A stretch of 64,000 nt of DNA from Rhizobium anhuiense (GTDB taxonomy: Bacteria > Pseudomonadota > Alphaproteobacteria > Rhizobiales > Rhizobiaceae): NCBI RefSeq assembly GCF_003985145.1, contig NZ_ML133521.1, positions 310,001 to 374,000 on the forward strand. Reading direction: 5' to 3'. The position numbers were made by a program, and so were the translations under genes. Positions 25,144 through 33,494 of this stretch are shown one piece after another (the first letter of the stretch is position 1; the number at the start of each line of letters is the position of its first letter). The notes under the pieces were generated by a model that saw only the letters and a list, made by a program, of their open reading frames with translations, did not search any database and had not been told where the DNA came from.

Positions 25144-25296
25144 ATGGCGATTGTCGTTGAGACCGAGCTGCGTCGGCACAATGCGAGAAGGGCGGAAAGC
25201 AGCGTCATGTCGCAGCTCAGGCATGCGGCCGGGATCTGCACGATCGTCAGCTCTTTCACATTCCTGTTCGCTCTGGTGATCGGGTTGATCCGATGA
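25144..25296 (+). CDS. Small single-pass membrane protein (50 residues)
   Basis: ATG 25144 follows GAGGAGAGCGG, 13 bases after the previous stop. Residues 1-26 are polar and arginine-rich; residues of about 27-48 (AAGICTIVSSFTFLFALVIG) are a transmembrane helix ending at the C-terminus. The frame is continuous with a longer ORF starting at 24991, but that part overlaps the preceding small gene. Function unknown. Confidence 0.5.
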   Translation: MAIVVETELRRHNARRAESSVMSQLRHAAGICTIVSSFTFLFALVIGLIR

Positions 25297-25363
25297 ATGG
25301 TGCCAGATGTTTGCCCCGATGGGAAAAAATACCGGCGCGCCGCCCGGGAGAGGATGGCGCCAG

Positions 25364-25945
25364 ATGATCGATGTACTTATTCTTCCCGGGCTTTTCGGCT
25401 CGGGAGAAGGGCATTGGCAGCAGCATTGGCTGGAGGATCAGCCGGACAGCCGTTGCGTCGCTCAGGACGATTGGGATCATCCGAATCTGGACAGCTGGCT
25501 GTTGCGACTGGAAGGCGCGCTTGAGGAGGCCGGTGAGGCCTATCTCGTTGCCCATAGTCTCGGATGCCTGCTTGCCGCCCGGCTGGCCGGGCGAAGTGCG
25601 GCGCGCCGCGTCAAAGGAGCCTTGCTCGTCGCTCCATGCGATCTGCCGGCCACGGAAATTCTGCATCCGGGGCATATCTCGTTTGGCGCCATGCCGACGG
25701 CGCCTCTGCCCTTTCCGAGTATCGTCGTCGGCAGCATGAACGATGCCTACATGACGGTCGATCGGTTGACCCTGTTTGGCCGCCTGTGGAATGCCGAGAC
25801 CAGGAATATCGGCCTTGCCGGCCATATCAATGTTTCCAGCGGCTTCGGCCGCTGGCGCAACGGCTACCGCCTGTTGCAGACCTTGAAGGCGCAGACGCGC
25901 GGTCGAAGGCATGTCGCTGCCATGCCGCCGGCTTTTGCGATGTGA
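25364..25945 (+). CDS. Serine hydrolase of the RBBP9/YdeN alpha/beta family
   Basis: A 193-residue alpha/beta hydrolase. The opening VLILPGLFGSGEGHWQQHW is the family hallmark, the nucleophile is the serine in VAHSLGC, and the catalytic histidine is in LAGHINVSSGFGRW. Length matches the small RBBP9 group, whose bacterial substrates are unknown. ATG 25364 is chosen over 25307 because homologues start at this point and a GAGAGGATGG site stands upstream. It ends close to the next small gene. Confidence 0.85.
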   Translation: MIDVLILPGLFGSGEGHWQQHWLEDQPDSRCVAQDDWDHPNLDSWLLRLEGALEEAGEAYLVAHSLGCLLAARLAGRSAARRVKGALLVAPCDLPATEILHPGHISFGAMPTAPLPFPSIVVGSMNDAYMTVDRLTLFGRLWNAETRNIGLAGHINVSSGFGRWRNGYRLLQTLKAQTRGRRHVAAMPPAFAM

Positions 25946-25955
25946 GTGGAATCGG

Positions 25956-26258
25956 ATGTCCGACATTGCCGCCGACCTCCTGCGCCTGAGCGAAGATCCG
26001 AATGCCGACCCGAGGACCAGGCGCCGGCAAACCATGGAGCGGTTGGTTCAGACGCTGCTTGCCATGGCCGATGCCGAAATCGGATCGGAAGATCCGCAGC
26101 ATCGCCATTCCATTATCCATTTGACGACAATCATTCGCAATATGACCGGAAGGATCGCAGAGGCCGATGATGCAACATTTTCGGCAATCGTCAGGGAGGC
26201 CGTGATGCTGGTCCGCAGCCTGCAGCAGCGCCAGGCCGATGCGGTTACTGTGCACTGA
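25956..26258 (+). CDS. Hypothetical protein (100 residues)
   Basis: A soluble, mostly helical protein (MSDIAADLLRLSEDPNADPR at the start, ending RQADAVTVH) with no recognised motif. It begins 10 bases after the hydrolase stop on the same strand. The ribosome binding site is weak (GAGTGGAA). Codon use looks like that of its neighbours, so it is probably real. Confidence 0.5.
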   Translation: MSDIAADLLRLSEDPNADPRTRRRQTMERLVQTLLAMADAEIGSEDPQHRHSIIHLTTIIRNMTGRIAEADDATFSAIVREAVMLVRSLQQRQADAVTVH

Positions 26259-26330
26259 CCGATCGCGACATCCACGAGCGATGCCGCGAATTTTCGATAC
26301 TCGGTGAATCTAGGATGGCCCTAACGGGCG

Positions 26331-26360
26331 AGCTCGGAGGTTGACGTCAACCCCCGAGCT
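26331..26360. terminator. Hairpin between convergent genes
   Basis: AGCTCGG.GGTTGA pairs with TCAACC.CCGAGCT (one mismatch) around CG. It sits midway between the 100-residue protein gene and the convergent ABC permease gene, the expected place for a bidirectional terminator, although no long T run is present. Confidence 0.5.
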
Positions 26361-26418
26361 GCACCGAATATCGCGTACGCAAGCCGATGTTTGGATGGCG
26401 CGCCATCCCGCCATTCGG

Positions 26419-27273
26419 TCAGAGCTTGCCTTTCCAGGGCACGAGGAACGCCTCCAGAAAGCGGATGGCGGCCGAGAAGGTGAAGGCGCAGATCGCGATG
26501 ATGCCGATGCCGACGAAGACGACGTCGGTCGCCAGGAACTGTGAAGCCGACATGATCATGAAACCGATTCCGCGCGTGGAGGCGATCAATTCGGCCGCCA
26601 CCAGTGTGCCCCAGCCGACACCGAGCGCAATGCGGATGCCGGTGAGAATTTCGGGCAGGGCGGAGGGCAGGACGATGTCCAGGAAGAGCTGCAGCCGGCT
26701 CGCGCCCAGCGAACGCGCGGCATTGACCCGCTCGATCGGCAGCGAACGAACGCCGGCCTGGGCCGAGAGGCAGATCGGCGCAAACATCGCCAGCACCAGC
26801 AGCGTGATCTTCGACGTCTCGCCGATGCCGAGCCAGATGATCATCAGCGGCAGGTAGGAGAGCGGCGGAAGCGGCCAGTAGAACTCGATCGGTGCGTCGA
26901 GCACGCCTTTTGCCCAGCGGTTCAGTCCCATGAGCAAGCCGAGCGGAATGCCGGCGGAAATGGCGATGAGGGCTGCGACCACGATGCGGAACAGGCTTGC
27001 AAAAATATGCTCGGACAGTGACGCGCCGGCGTAACCGTCGCGATAGACGGCGCCGATCTGTGTCAGCACCTCGTCCGGACGCGGCAGGAATAGGTGTGGA
27101 ACGACGCCGAGCGCGGATACGACCCACCACAGCAGCAGTATGGCAAGCGCCGTGGCAATGCTGATGGCCACCGTCGACTTCTCACCGGCTCCGAAGCTTG
27201 CCATTTTCACCAGCTTGACCCGGCGGTCCTCACTACCAGTCGCAATCGGCGATGCCTGGACTATATCGCTCAT
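26419..27273 (-). CDS. ABC transporter permease, taurine/sulfonate/nitrate type
   Basis: A 284-residue inner-membrane permease of the SsuC/TauC/NrtB family. Several hydrophobic segments are present, and the EAA loop reads [25 protein letters not shown]. It is the last gene of a three-gene importer operon, and its start overlaps the ATPase stop by ATGA. The ligand may be taurine, an alkylsulfonate or a related organosulfur compound, judged from the family and the nearby FMN reductase. Confidence 0.9.
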   Translation of the reverse strand: MSDIVQASPIATGSEDRRVKLVKMASFGAGEKSTVAISIATALAILLLWWVVSALGVVPHLFLPRPDEVLTQIGAVYRDGYAGASLSEHIFASLFRIVVAALIAISAGIPLGLLMGLNRWAKGVLDAPIEFYWPLPPLSYLPLMIIWLGIGETSKITLLVLAMFAPICLSAQAGVRSLPIERVNAARSLGASRLQLFLDIVLPSALPEILTGIRIALGVGWGTLVAAELIASTRGIGFMIMSASQFLATDVVFVGIGIIAICAFTFSAAIRFLEAFLVPWKGKL

Positions 27274-28058
27274 GCGGCGCTCCTTAAATCTTCGGTGCTG
27301 TGCAGAATGGCGCGGATCTCCTCGCGCAGCTCGGCAAATTGCGGCGACGCCTTGATCGATCGGGCGTCGCCGGTTTCGGCGAAGCGGCGAACGAAATCCA
27401 GATCGAAACGCGCCACGACGCGTCCCGGTCGAGGCGACATGACCAGGACCTGCGTACCCAGGAACAGGGCCTCTTCGATCGAGTGGGTGATGAAGAAAAC
27501 CTTCTTTGCCGTTTTATCCCAGATGGAAACCAGCAGTTCCTGCATCTGCTCACGCGTCAGGCTGTCGAGCGCGCCGAACGGCTCATCCATCAGCAGGATG
27601 TCGGGATTTGTCGCCAGAGCACGCGCGATGCCGACACGCTGGCGCATGCCGCCAGACAGCTCGTAGGGAAACGCGCCGGCGAATTCATCGAGGCCGACGA
27701 GCCTGAGCAACTCCCGGGCGCGCGCTTCGCGCTCCTTGCGCTTGACCCCGGCGAATTTCAAACCGAGCGCGACATTGTCGACGACGGATTTCCACGGCAG
27801 CAGCGAGTCCTTCTGAAAGACGACGCCGCGATCGGCACCCGGCCGTTCGACCGCGCGGCCGTCGAGCGTGATCCGGCCTTCCGAAAGCGGAAGGAAACCG
27901 GCAATCGCATTGAGAAGAGTTGATTTGCCGCATCCCGACGCTCCAAGCGCGACGACGAAACCCCGTTCGGGAATGTCGAAAGACACGCGATCAAGCGCGT
28001 GAACGGTCCGCCCGTCGCGGGCTGCGAAGAAAACACTGGCGTGATCGACTTTAAGCAT
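27270..28058 (-). CDS. ABC transporter ATPase, taurine/sulfonate/nitrate type
   Basis: A 262-residue ATPase of the SsuB/TauB group. Walker A is [11 protein letters not shown], the signature [14 protein letters not shown], Walker [13 protein letters not shown], and the switch histidine lies in [10 protein letters not shown]. It belongs with the permease downstream and the binding protein upstream. A GC-rich 14-pair hairpin between the binding-protein gene and this one probably lowers expression of the ATPase relative to the binding protein. Confidence 0.93.
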   Translation of the reverse strand: MLKVDHASVFFAARDGRTVHALDRVSFDIPERGFVVALGASGCGKSTLLNAIAGFLPLSEGRITLDGRAVERPGADRGVVFQKDSLLPWKSVVDNVALGLKFAGVKRKEREARARELLRLVGLDEFAGAFPYELSGGMRQRVGIARALATNPDILLMDEPFGALDSLTREQMQELLVSIWDKTAKKVFFITHSIEEALFLGTQVLVMSPRPGRVVARFDLDFVRRFAETGDARSIKASPQFAELREEIRAILHSTEDLRSAA

Positions 28059-28076
28059 ATTCCTGCTCGCATGTTA

Positions 28077-28106
28077 GACGCCGGCGCGGCAAGCCGCGCC
28101 GGCGTC
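28077..28106 (-). terminator. Very stable intercistronic hairpin in the sulfonate-type ABC operon
   Basis: GACGCCGGCGCGGC and GCCGCGCCGGCGTC are perfect 14-base arms with only two bases between them. It sits between the binding-protein stop and the ATPase start. No T run is present, so it likely acts as an mRNA stabiliser or attenuator. Confidence 0.6.
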
Positions 28107-28114
28107 GGGGAGGA

Positions 28115-29128
28115 TCAGTTGCTGACGCCGGTCAGCGCGTCGGCGGTGACGAAGGCGCCGTAATTGGCCAGCACGTCGGAGACCTTGCCCTGTTCCTTCA
28201 GGAATGATGCCGTGTCCTTGAGGATCTTGCCGGCACCCGCCTTTTCGCCGCCGCCGAGCCAGGCATCCGATGCCTGAATCTCAGGCGTCAGAAGCGTGAG
28301 GTTCTTCAGGGCCGATGCTTGCTGGTCGGCTGTGCCGCCGAGAAGCTTGGCGAGCGACTTGGCGTTGTCGCTGTCGGGACCCCAGGCGGCTTTGTCCGAG
28401 GCGAAGGATGCGTAGTATTTGTTGATGACCGACGCGAAGCCCTTCAGGAATGCCGGGTTGTCGGCGGCAAATTTCGAGGTCGCGACCCAGGCCGAGAATG
28501 TCGGCGCACCCTTGTCCGCCACGTCCTTGGAGGTGACAAGAACCTTCCCGTTCTTCTTCAGTTCGGTGAGCGCCGGATCCCAGACGAAGCCGCCGTCGAT
28601 ATCGCCGCGGTTATAGCTGGCGACGATTTCGGGCTGAGGGATGGCGAAGACCTGAACGTCCTTTTCGGTCAGGCCCAACGATTTGATCAGCGCCAGCAGC
28701 TGATAGTGGTCGGTGGAAACAGGCGCGGCAGCAAGCTTCTTGCCCTTCAGATCGTTCAGGCTTTCGATGCCGGAACCGTTGCGGACGACGAGAGCCTCGT
28801 CGATGCCCGAGATGGAGGCGAGGTAAAAGGCCTTGACCTCGAGCCCGCGTGATACTGCAGCCGCAAACGGGCTGGAGCCGACATAACCGACCTGAACGTC
28901 ACCGGAGGCAATCGCCGCAAAGATCTCGGCGCCCGAATTAAATCTGCGGAAGTCGATGTCATACCCGGTTTCCTTGGCAAATTCGCCATTGGCGATCGCC
29001 ACGGAAGACGGCAAGGCATCGGTTTGATAGCCGACCACCACCTTCTGGTCCGCCGCTTCGGCGATAACAGTCGTTGCAAGCGTGCCGACGCCGATAGCGA
29101 TCGCGGCAACCAAAGTTCTGAAATTCAT
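28115..29128 (-). CDS. Taurine/sulfonate-type ABC substrate-binding protein
   Basis: A 337-residue periplasmic protein of the TauA/SsuA group. Residues 1-25 or so (MNFRTLVAAIAIGVGTLATT then VIAEAA) are a signal peptide. The mature text VVVGYQTDALPSSVAIANGE, then GYVGSSPFAAAVSRG, matches TauA-like proteins. It is the first gene of the importer operon. A partial GTCTA-type site lies about 86 bases upstream at 29214-29232, in the region shared with the divergent FAD protein. Confidence 0.92.
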   Translation of the reverse strand: MNFRTLVAAIAIGVGTLATTVIAEAADQKVVVGYQTDALPSSVAIANGEFAKETGYDIDFRRFNSGAEIFAAIASGDVQVGYVGSSPFAAAVSRGLEVKAFYLASISGIDEALVVRNGSGIESLNDLKGKKLAAAPVSTDHYQLLALIKSLGLTEKDVQVFAIPQPEIVASYNRGDIDGGFVWDPALTELKKNGKVLVTSKDVADKGAPTFSAWVATSKFAADNPAFLKGFASVINKYYASFASDKAAWGPDSDNAKSLAKLLGGTADQQASALKNLTLLTPEIQASDAWLGGGEKAGAGKILKDTASFLKEQGKVSDVLANYGAFVTADALTGVSN

Positions 29129-29213
29129 TTTGAGCCCCTTTGTTCAGGGCCGCACGGCCCTCGATCTCACCCGCAAAAGGGTAATGGTTGGGAACGGGCT
29201 AGCGGGAGAAATA

Positions 29214-29232
29214 ACAAACTATATTTATAGAC
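29214..29232. promoter_or_regulatory. Weak relative of the GTCTA-N9-TAGAC operator (site 4)
   Basis: Read on the minus strand this is GTCTA, nine bases (TAAATATAG), then TTTGT, so only one arm is perfect. The AT-rich centre matches the other sites. It lies between the binding-protein gene and the divergent FAD protein gene. Confidence 0.3.
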
Positions 29233-29352
29233 GATAGAGATAATTGTTTCGTGATTCTGCCGCTTGTGCGATCCGTAAGGCACGGCGAGCGATCTCGAGG
29301 CGTGAATGACGAAATGTCTCGCCGGGCGTTGCGGAGCTTCAGGGAGAATGCG

Positions 29353-30708
29353 TTGATATACGATGTTATCGTGGTCGGTTCCGGTTTTTCAGCGATTGCC
29401 GTGACCTGCAATCTCATCGAGCAGCTTCCCGCCTCGGCGAAGGTTGCCGTCGTCGGCGACGATCCCGGTTTCGGGCGCGGGACGGCGTACCGAACGGAGC
29501 TCTATCTCCATCGCCTCAATGTTCCCGCCGGCCGCATGAGCCTGCTGCCGCATCAACCCGACGACTTTGTCGACTGGCTGAAACGTCATGGACGCCTGAT
29601 GCAGGCAGGCGATTTCGCCTCGCGCAGCGATTACGGTCTTTATGTCCGCGACACACTTGCGCGGCTGCTTCGAAAGCGGGACGGTCGTTGCCGGGTCGAT
29701 TTCATCAAGGCCAAGGCGGCCGGATGCGTGGAACGTTACAGCAGCACGCTGGCCTTCCATCTCGGTAATGGCGACGAGATTGCCGGCAGGAACGTGGTGC
29801 TTTGTCTCGGTGTCGGCAATGCCAGCCTTCCGGTCGATCCGGATGGCGTCCCGCCATCGCTGCGATCACGGATCATCGAGAACCCGTGGCGGCTTTCGTG
29901 GCTAAGGCGCGTCGCATCGTCCGATGCGGTGTGCATCCTCGGATCCGGTCTGACGATGATCGATCAGGTTCTGGCGCTACGCGCCCACGGCCATAGCGGC
30001 AGGATCGATGTACTTTCGCGGCGCGGGCTCGCACCGCTCGGACATGCGAGGGAATTGCCGGCGCCATTGTCGATCGACGTCGAGGCGCTTCCGGATACGA
30101 TCAGCGAGATATTGAAGAGCTTGCGGGGCAAGAGCAGGACGGTTGCCGACTGGCGAGGCGTGATGGACGGTCTGAGGCCCGCAACGCAGGCTCTCTGGCA
30201 ACGGCTTTCCAGCAAGGAACGGTCGCGATTCCTCAGGCATGCGCTTCCCTGGTGGAATATCCATCGCCATCGGGTCGCGCCCGACGTGTTCGACAAGTTT
30301 GAGAAGCTGGTCTCGGACGGAATCGTTCGTTTCCACGCGGGTTTCCTGAAATCGCTCGGAGCCCAGGAGGGCAGGCTCCTTGCCAGCTACAGGGTGAGAG
30401 CAACGCCGCAGATCGCCGGGATCAATGCGGACTGGCTCGTCAACTGCACGGGAATGGAGCGCGCCGGGATCAGCCACTCACCGCTCCTGAAGGAGATGAG
30501 CCGGTTTCAATTGATCGTCCCCGATCCCCTTGGTCTCGGGATCCAGGTGAATGCCGCTTCCGAGGTGACAGCCCCGTCCGAGATCTCGCCGGCCCGACTC
30601 TTCGCAGTCGGCGCCCTGACGGCGGGACAATTCTGGGAGATCACCGCCGTTCCGGATATCCGGGTGCAAGCCAAGGCCGTAGCCGAGGAGATCGTTTCGA
30701 GAGGCTGA
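29353..30708 (+). CDS. FAD/NAD(P)-binding oxidoreductase-like protein
   Basis: A 451-residue flavoprotein of the FAD-NAD(P)-binding (PF13454-like) family. The dinucleotide loop DVIVVGSGFSAIAVTCNL is at the very N-terminus, a second nucleotide motif ILGSGLTMIDQVLAL lies near residue 200, and a C-terminal INADWLVNCTGME follows as in the family. Start TTG 29353 is preferred because AGGGAG stands six bases before it and the fold begins there; ATG 29314 and GTG 29251 are alternatives. It is divergent from the sulfonate-type importer, whose regulation it may share. Reaction unknown. Confidence 0.8.
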   Translation: MIYDVIVVGSGFSAIAVTCNLIEQLPASAKVAVVGDDPGFGRGTAYRTELYLHRLNVPAGRMSLLPHQPDDFVDWLKRHGRLMQAGDFASRSDYGLYVRDTLARLLRKRDGRCRVDFIKAKAAGCVERYSSTLAFHLGNGDEIAGRNVVLCLGVGNASLPVDPDGVPPSLRSRIIENPWRLSWLRRVASSDAVCILGSGLTMIDQVLALRAHGHSGRIDVLSRRGLAPLGHARELPAPLSIDVEALPDTISEILKSLRGKSRTVADWRGVMDGLRPATQALWQRLSSKERSRFLRHALPWWNIHRHRVAPDVFDKFEKLVSDGIVRFHAGFLKSLGAQEGRLLASYRVRATPQIAGINADWLVNCTGMERAGISHSPLLKEMSRFQLIVPDPLGLGIQVNAASEVTAPSEISPARLFAVGALTAGQFWEITAVPDIRVQAKAVAEEIVSRG

Positions 30709-30765
30709 ACCTTTCCGGGCGGCACGGCGCTTGTTGAATTGTCGGTCGCCGACAGCTACAGTATC

Positions 30766-30775
30766 TGGTACGCCA
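30766..30775. promoter_or_regulatory. GntR-type operator candidate before the 30849 regulator gene
   Basis: TGGTACGCCA followed by TAATA. It resembles the dyads at 32526 and 32838 and lies about 75 bases before the GntR start, consistent with autoregulation. Confidence 0.5.
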
Positions 30776-30848
30776 TAATACGATTCTTGCATTCGGCTGC
30801 CGCTGGGGAATTTGAGCGTGCGAAGTCAGTCCAACACTGAGGTACAGA

Positions 30849-31541
30849 ATGAGCGGTGCTCTGAAGGACGCCATTAGAGTCGAGCGTCCTGCAAAGACCT
30901 TGCGGGAATTGGCGCTCGACAAGGTCCGCGAGGCCATCGTCAACGGATATTTCCGTCCCGGAGATCGCCTTGTCGAGCGCGATCTCTGCGCCCAGCTCGG
31001 GGTCAGCCGAACGGTGGTGCGCGAGGTTCTGAGACATCTCGAATCGGAAGGGCTTGTCGCCAATCTGCCGAACAAGGGGCCGATCGTCGCGCAGCTCGAC
31101 ATCGAGGAAGCCAAACAGATCTATGAGATCCGCGGCGCGCTCGAAGGCATGGCGGCGCGGCTATGCGCCGAGCGCCGCAGCCCCGAGATCGTCGCCGCGC
31201 TGGAGGAATCCCTGAGTGGGATTCGCAACAGTTACCGCGATAACGATATGGCGGGTGTGCTGACCAACACCTCTTCCTTCTATCAAACACTGTTCACGAT
31301 GGTCGACAGGCACGTTGCCTGGGGCGTCGTCAACCTCCTCACCGTGCGCATAAACCACTTGCGTTCGATGACGATCAAGACGGAGGGGCGCGGCATCGAA
31401 GGACCGGCACAGATGTCGAAGATCGTCGATGCCATCCGCCGCGGCGACGGCGAGGGGGCTTACCGGGCGGCGATGGATCACGTCGCCGCTGCGAGCGCGA
31501 TCGCCGAAGCGGTACTGTCCGCCAAGAAGCCGGCCGAATAG
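30849..31541 (+). CDS. GntR-family regulator (FadR/FCD type)
   Basis: A 230-residue repressor. The winged helix-turn-helix is at about residues 15-80 (LRELALDKVREAIVNGYFRP, then LCAQLGVSRTVVREVLRHLE). The C-terminal FCD ligand domain starts around residue 90 (IYEIRGALEGMAARLCAERR). TGGTATNCCA-like dyads occur before this gene and before the operon starting at 32878, so it probably controls that catabolic operon. The effector would be the substrate or an intermediate. Confidence 0.92.
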   Translation: MSGALKDAIRVERPAKTLRELALDKVREAIVNGYFRPGDRLVERDLCAQLGVSRTVVREVLRHLESEGLVANLPNKGPIVAQLDIEEAKQIYEIRGALEGMAARLCAERRSPEIVAALEESLSGIRNSYRDNDMAGVLTNTSSFYQTLFTMVDRHVAWGVVNLLTVRINHLRSMTIKTEGRGIEGPAQMSKIVDAIRRGDGEGAYRAAMDHVAAASAIAEAVLSAKKPAE

Positions 31542-31588
31542 GCGAGGCGCAGGCCGCTGCGGTATTGCGGCATATTGCGAGGGTGGCC

Positions 31589-31960
31589 TCATCCCTGTTC
31601 GAGGAATTGCGCGATCTTCTCCCATTCTTGCTCGATATGCCGTCGACGCAACACCCGTTTCAGCCATGACAGAAGACGAAAACGTCGCCGCGACAGCGAT
31701 TGGAACATGATGGTTTGGACATCGTTCTCGCGCCAACCGGCCCATTCTCCTGCAACGGAGCAGAGGTTTGATGCAAATGCCGGGGCCACCTCGTCCTCCA
31801 GGATGGATCGGAGCTCCGCAAGGGAGTATCCGGATATGTCGAGCGCCTTGGCGATCCGGCGATAGTCCTTTGCCTGCAATTCGCTGTCGAGGAACACCTC
31901 CGACATCGCGTGCCAAACCGGCAACCTTCTCTGCACATCGAACAAGGCAATTTGCGTCAA
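31589..31960 (-). CDS. Small conserved protein of the DUF7079 type
   Basis: A soluble protein of up to 123 residues. The text RLPVWHAMSEVFLDSELQAK, SGYSLAELRSILEDEVAPAF and VAGEWAGW matches a family of short proteins of unknown function that I recall as DUF7079. The start is uncertain: TTG 31960 opens the frame, while homologues seem to begin near VQRRLPVW, which would mean GTG 31936. It is convergent with the GntR gene and has no evident operon partner. Confidence 0.7.
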   Translation of the reverse strand: MTQIALFDVQRRLPVWHAMSEVFLDSELQAKDYRRIAKALDISGYSLAELRSILEDEVAPAFASNLCSVAGEWAGWRENDVQTIMFQSLSRRRFRLLSWLKRVLRRRHIEQEWEKIAQFLEQG

Positions 31961-32188
31961 AGTGCGGGCACCCCCTGCGAGCTTGCAAGGCGTGCGAGCA
32001 GACCGGCTTTGACGCTCTCCGACGCAAAGCTCGCTTCGATCGATGCGCCACGTTCAGGACGCATGTGGATTTCCGCTTTCGGCAATGTGCGGAAGGAGAT
32101 AGATCGACGACACGGCTTTTTCCCTCTCCCGACCCGCGGTCATAATCCTTCTGGGAAACATACGCATTCACTGCGCAAGGGCGCGCAT
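31961..32188. other. Intergenic stretch without a recognised gene
   Basis: No supported gene. GCGTCAAAG (31954-31962) and CTTTGACGC (32007-32015) are distant inverted repeats at the left end, near the DUF7079 start. The long minus-strand frame crossing here reads as low-complexity arginine-rich shadow text. Confidence 0.4.
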
Positions 32189-32311
32189 TTATCCAAAATT
32201 GCCTGTCTTCAGGCGGTAGACGGTGAAGTCCAAAAAGGCGGGGAGCACAATGCCGATGATCACGACCTGACGGATCATCCGCATGCGTTTTTCTTGTGGC
32301 GACAAGCTCAT
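32189..32311 (-). CDS. Very small membrane protein (40 residues)
   Basis: The frame MSLSPQEKRMRMIRQ, then VVIIGIVLPAFLDFTVYRLK, ends with TAA at 32189. A charged start, one hydrophobic segment and a CGGGGA-like site close to the ATG are what a real small membrane protein would show. It is too short to prove by eye and no function is suggested. Confidence 0.4.
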   Translation of the reverse strand: MSLSPQEKRMRMIRQVVIIGIVLPAFLDFTVYRLKTGNFG

Positions 32312-32525
32312 TCCCCGGGCGAGAATGATCAAAGCTCGATAGGCGCCCGCAGACAAATGCGTCAAGCCGTATCAAGGTCCCTTTGCGGAGCATGGACGTT
32401 GAGCGAGCTGCCGCACGGAACTGAATCCACATACCGGCCGGATGCAGACGGCATTCGCCATGATGACCCCGTGCAATTCACGACAATTCATACTCCGCGC
32501 TTGACACTCAACTTTGCTCAATGTG

Positions 32526-32537
32526 ATGGTATGCCAT
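32526..32537. promoter_or_regulatory. GntR-type operator candidate (distal copy)
   Basis: ATGGTATGCCAT, nearly palindromic, lies 20 bases after a TTGACA element at 32501-32506. It is one of three related dyads around the GntR gene and its likely target operon. Confidence 0.5.
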
Positions 32538-32837
32538 AATAAATAATATATGAGGCGGTATCATAGGAACTGGGATGGTTGTGGCGTCCGGCTTCGTTGC
32601 GCCTGCGGGCCGCCGCGGGGCCCCTGGCGGTTCACCACAGGCTGAAAGAAGGAAAGTGCTTCCGGAGCGTCGAATGCGCACGCGTGCCGACGTCGAGATT
32701 CGGGAGCCGGCCAACATTGGCAGCAGCTGATCTGCGGCGATCGCGTTCAACGGATAAGCCTTTGTTTTTGAATGAGTATCTTGGGAGGATTGTCTAAGTC
32801 CGCGTCTTCGCGGGAACGAACTTGACACTCATATATT

Positions 32838-32849
32838 ATGGTATACCAT
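32838..32849. promoter_or_regulatory. GntR-type operator candidate (proximal copy)
   Basis: ATGGTATACCAT is a perfect 12-base palindrome 29 bases before the GTG start of the operon's first gene. A TTGACA element lies just upstream at 32822-32827, so a repressor bound here would block the promoter. Confidence 0.6.
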
Positions 32850-32877
32850 CATACGAAACTGAGAAATGAGGTGTTCG

Positions 32878-33480
32878 GTGGCCATTCAAATTCGCAAGAC
32901 GGGACTGCAGATCGAGACGACGTTGATCGAGGGCGGCAAGGCCGCGGCGGTTCCGCTGAAGCTGTTTACCGCCTTCGCGGTCGTGAAGAATCCCTGGGCG
33001 GGCCGTGGCTTCGTCGATGACCTCAAGCCTGAAATCCATGCAGGCGCTCCGGTGCTCGGCGAGTTGCTGACCAAGATGATCATCGATGCGGTCGGCTCCG
33101 GTGACGCCGTCGAAGCATATGGAAAGTCCGCGGTCGTCGGCCTGGACGGCGAGATCGAACACGGATCGGCGCTCATCCATACGCTGCGCTTCGGCAATTT
33201 CTATCGCCAAGCCGTCGGCGCCAAGTCCTATCTCGCCTTCTGCAACACACGCGGTCCTGCCAACGCGCCGATCATGATCCCGCTGATGGACAAGAACGAT
33301 GAGGGTCGCCGCTCGCATTACCTGACCATCCAGACGTCGATCCCCGACGCGCCTGCCGCCGACGAGATCGTCGTGGCCCTCGGTGCTTCGATAGGCGGAC
33401 GCCCCCATCACCGCATCGGCGACCGCTACCAGGATCTGAAGGACCTGGGGCAGGACGTCGCCAATCCTGCGGGCGTTTGA
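32878..33480 (+). CDS. Amino acid synthesis (DUF1185/PF06684) family protein
   Basis: A 200-residue protein of a structurally known but functionally undefined family. Recognisable text includes VVKNPWAGRGFVDDLKPE, AVVGLDGEIEHGSALIHTLRFG and DEIVVALGASIGGRPHHRIGD. GTG 32878 with GAGGTG upstream is the likely start; ATG 32866 is four codons earlier. It opens an operon for a two-component monooxygenase and ABC importer. A ring-opening or lactam-type hydrolytic role is possible by context only. Confidence 0.85.
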   Translation: MAIQIRKTGLQIETTLIEGGKAAAVPLKLFTAFAVVKNPWAGRGFVDDLKPEIHAGAPVLGELLTKMIIDAVGSGDAVEAYGKSAVVGLDGEIEHGSALIHTLRFGNFYRQAVGAKSYLAFCNTRGPANAPIMIPLMDKNDEGRRSHYLTIQTSIPDAPAADEIVVALGASIGGRPHHRIGDRYQDLKDLGQDVANPAGV

Positions 33481-33494
33481 GGGAGCGCTTTGAG

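Larger units (their letters stand above)
32312..32877. other. Control region upstream of the long catabolic operon
   Basis: This region holds two similar blocks, each with TTGACACTCA followed by a TGGTAT-CCA dyad (32501-32537 and 32822-32849), as if a promoter-operator unit had been duplicated. Between them a 51-codon frame (32575-32730, starting MVVASGFVAPAGRRGAPGGS) is possible, with AGGA upstream. It looks like low-complexity text and I do not call it a gene. Confidence 0.45.

Noticed and set aside
31161..32432. A 423-codon minus-strand frame through the GntR gene and the region after it
   Set aside because: It is antisense to the GntR gene, then runs through DUF7079 in another frame; no motif and no ribosome binding site.
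32575..32730. A 51-codon frame between the two operator blocks
   Set aside because: AGGA precedes the ATG, but the product is Gly/Pro/Arg low-complexity text and no conservation can be judged.
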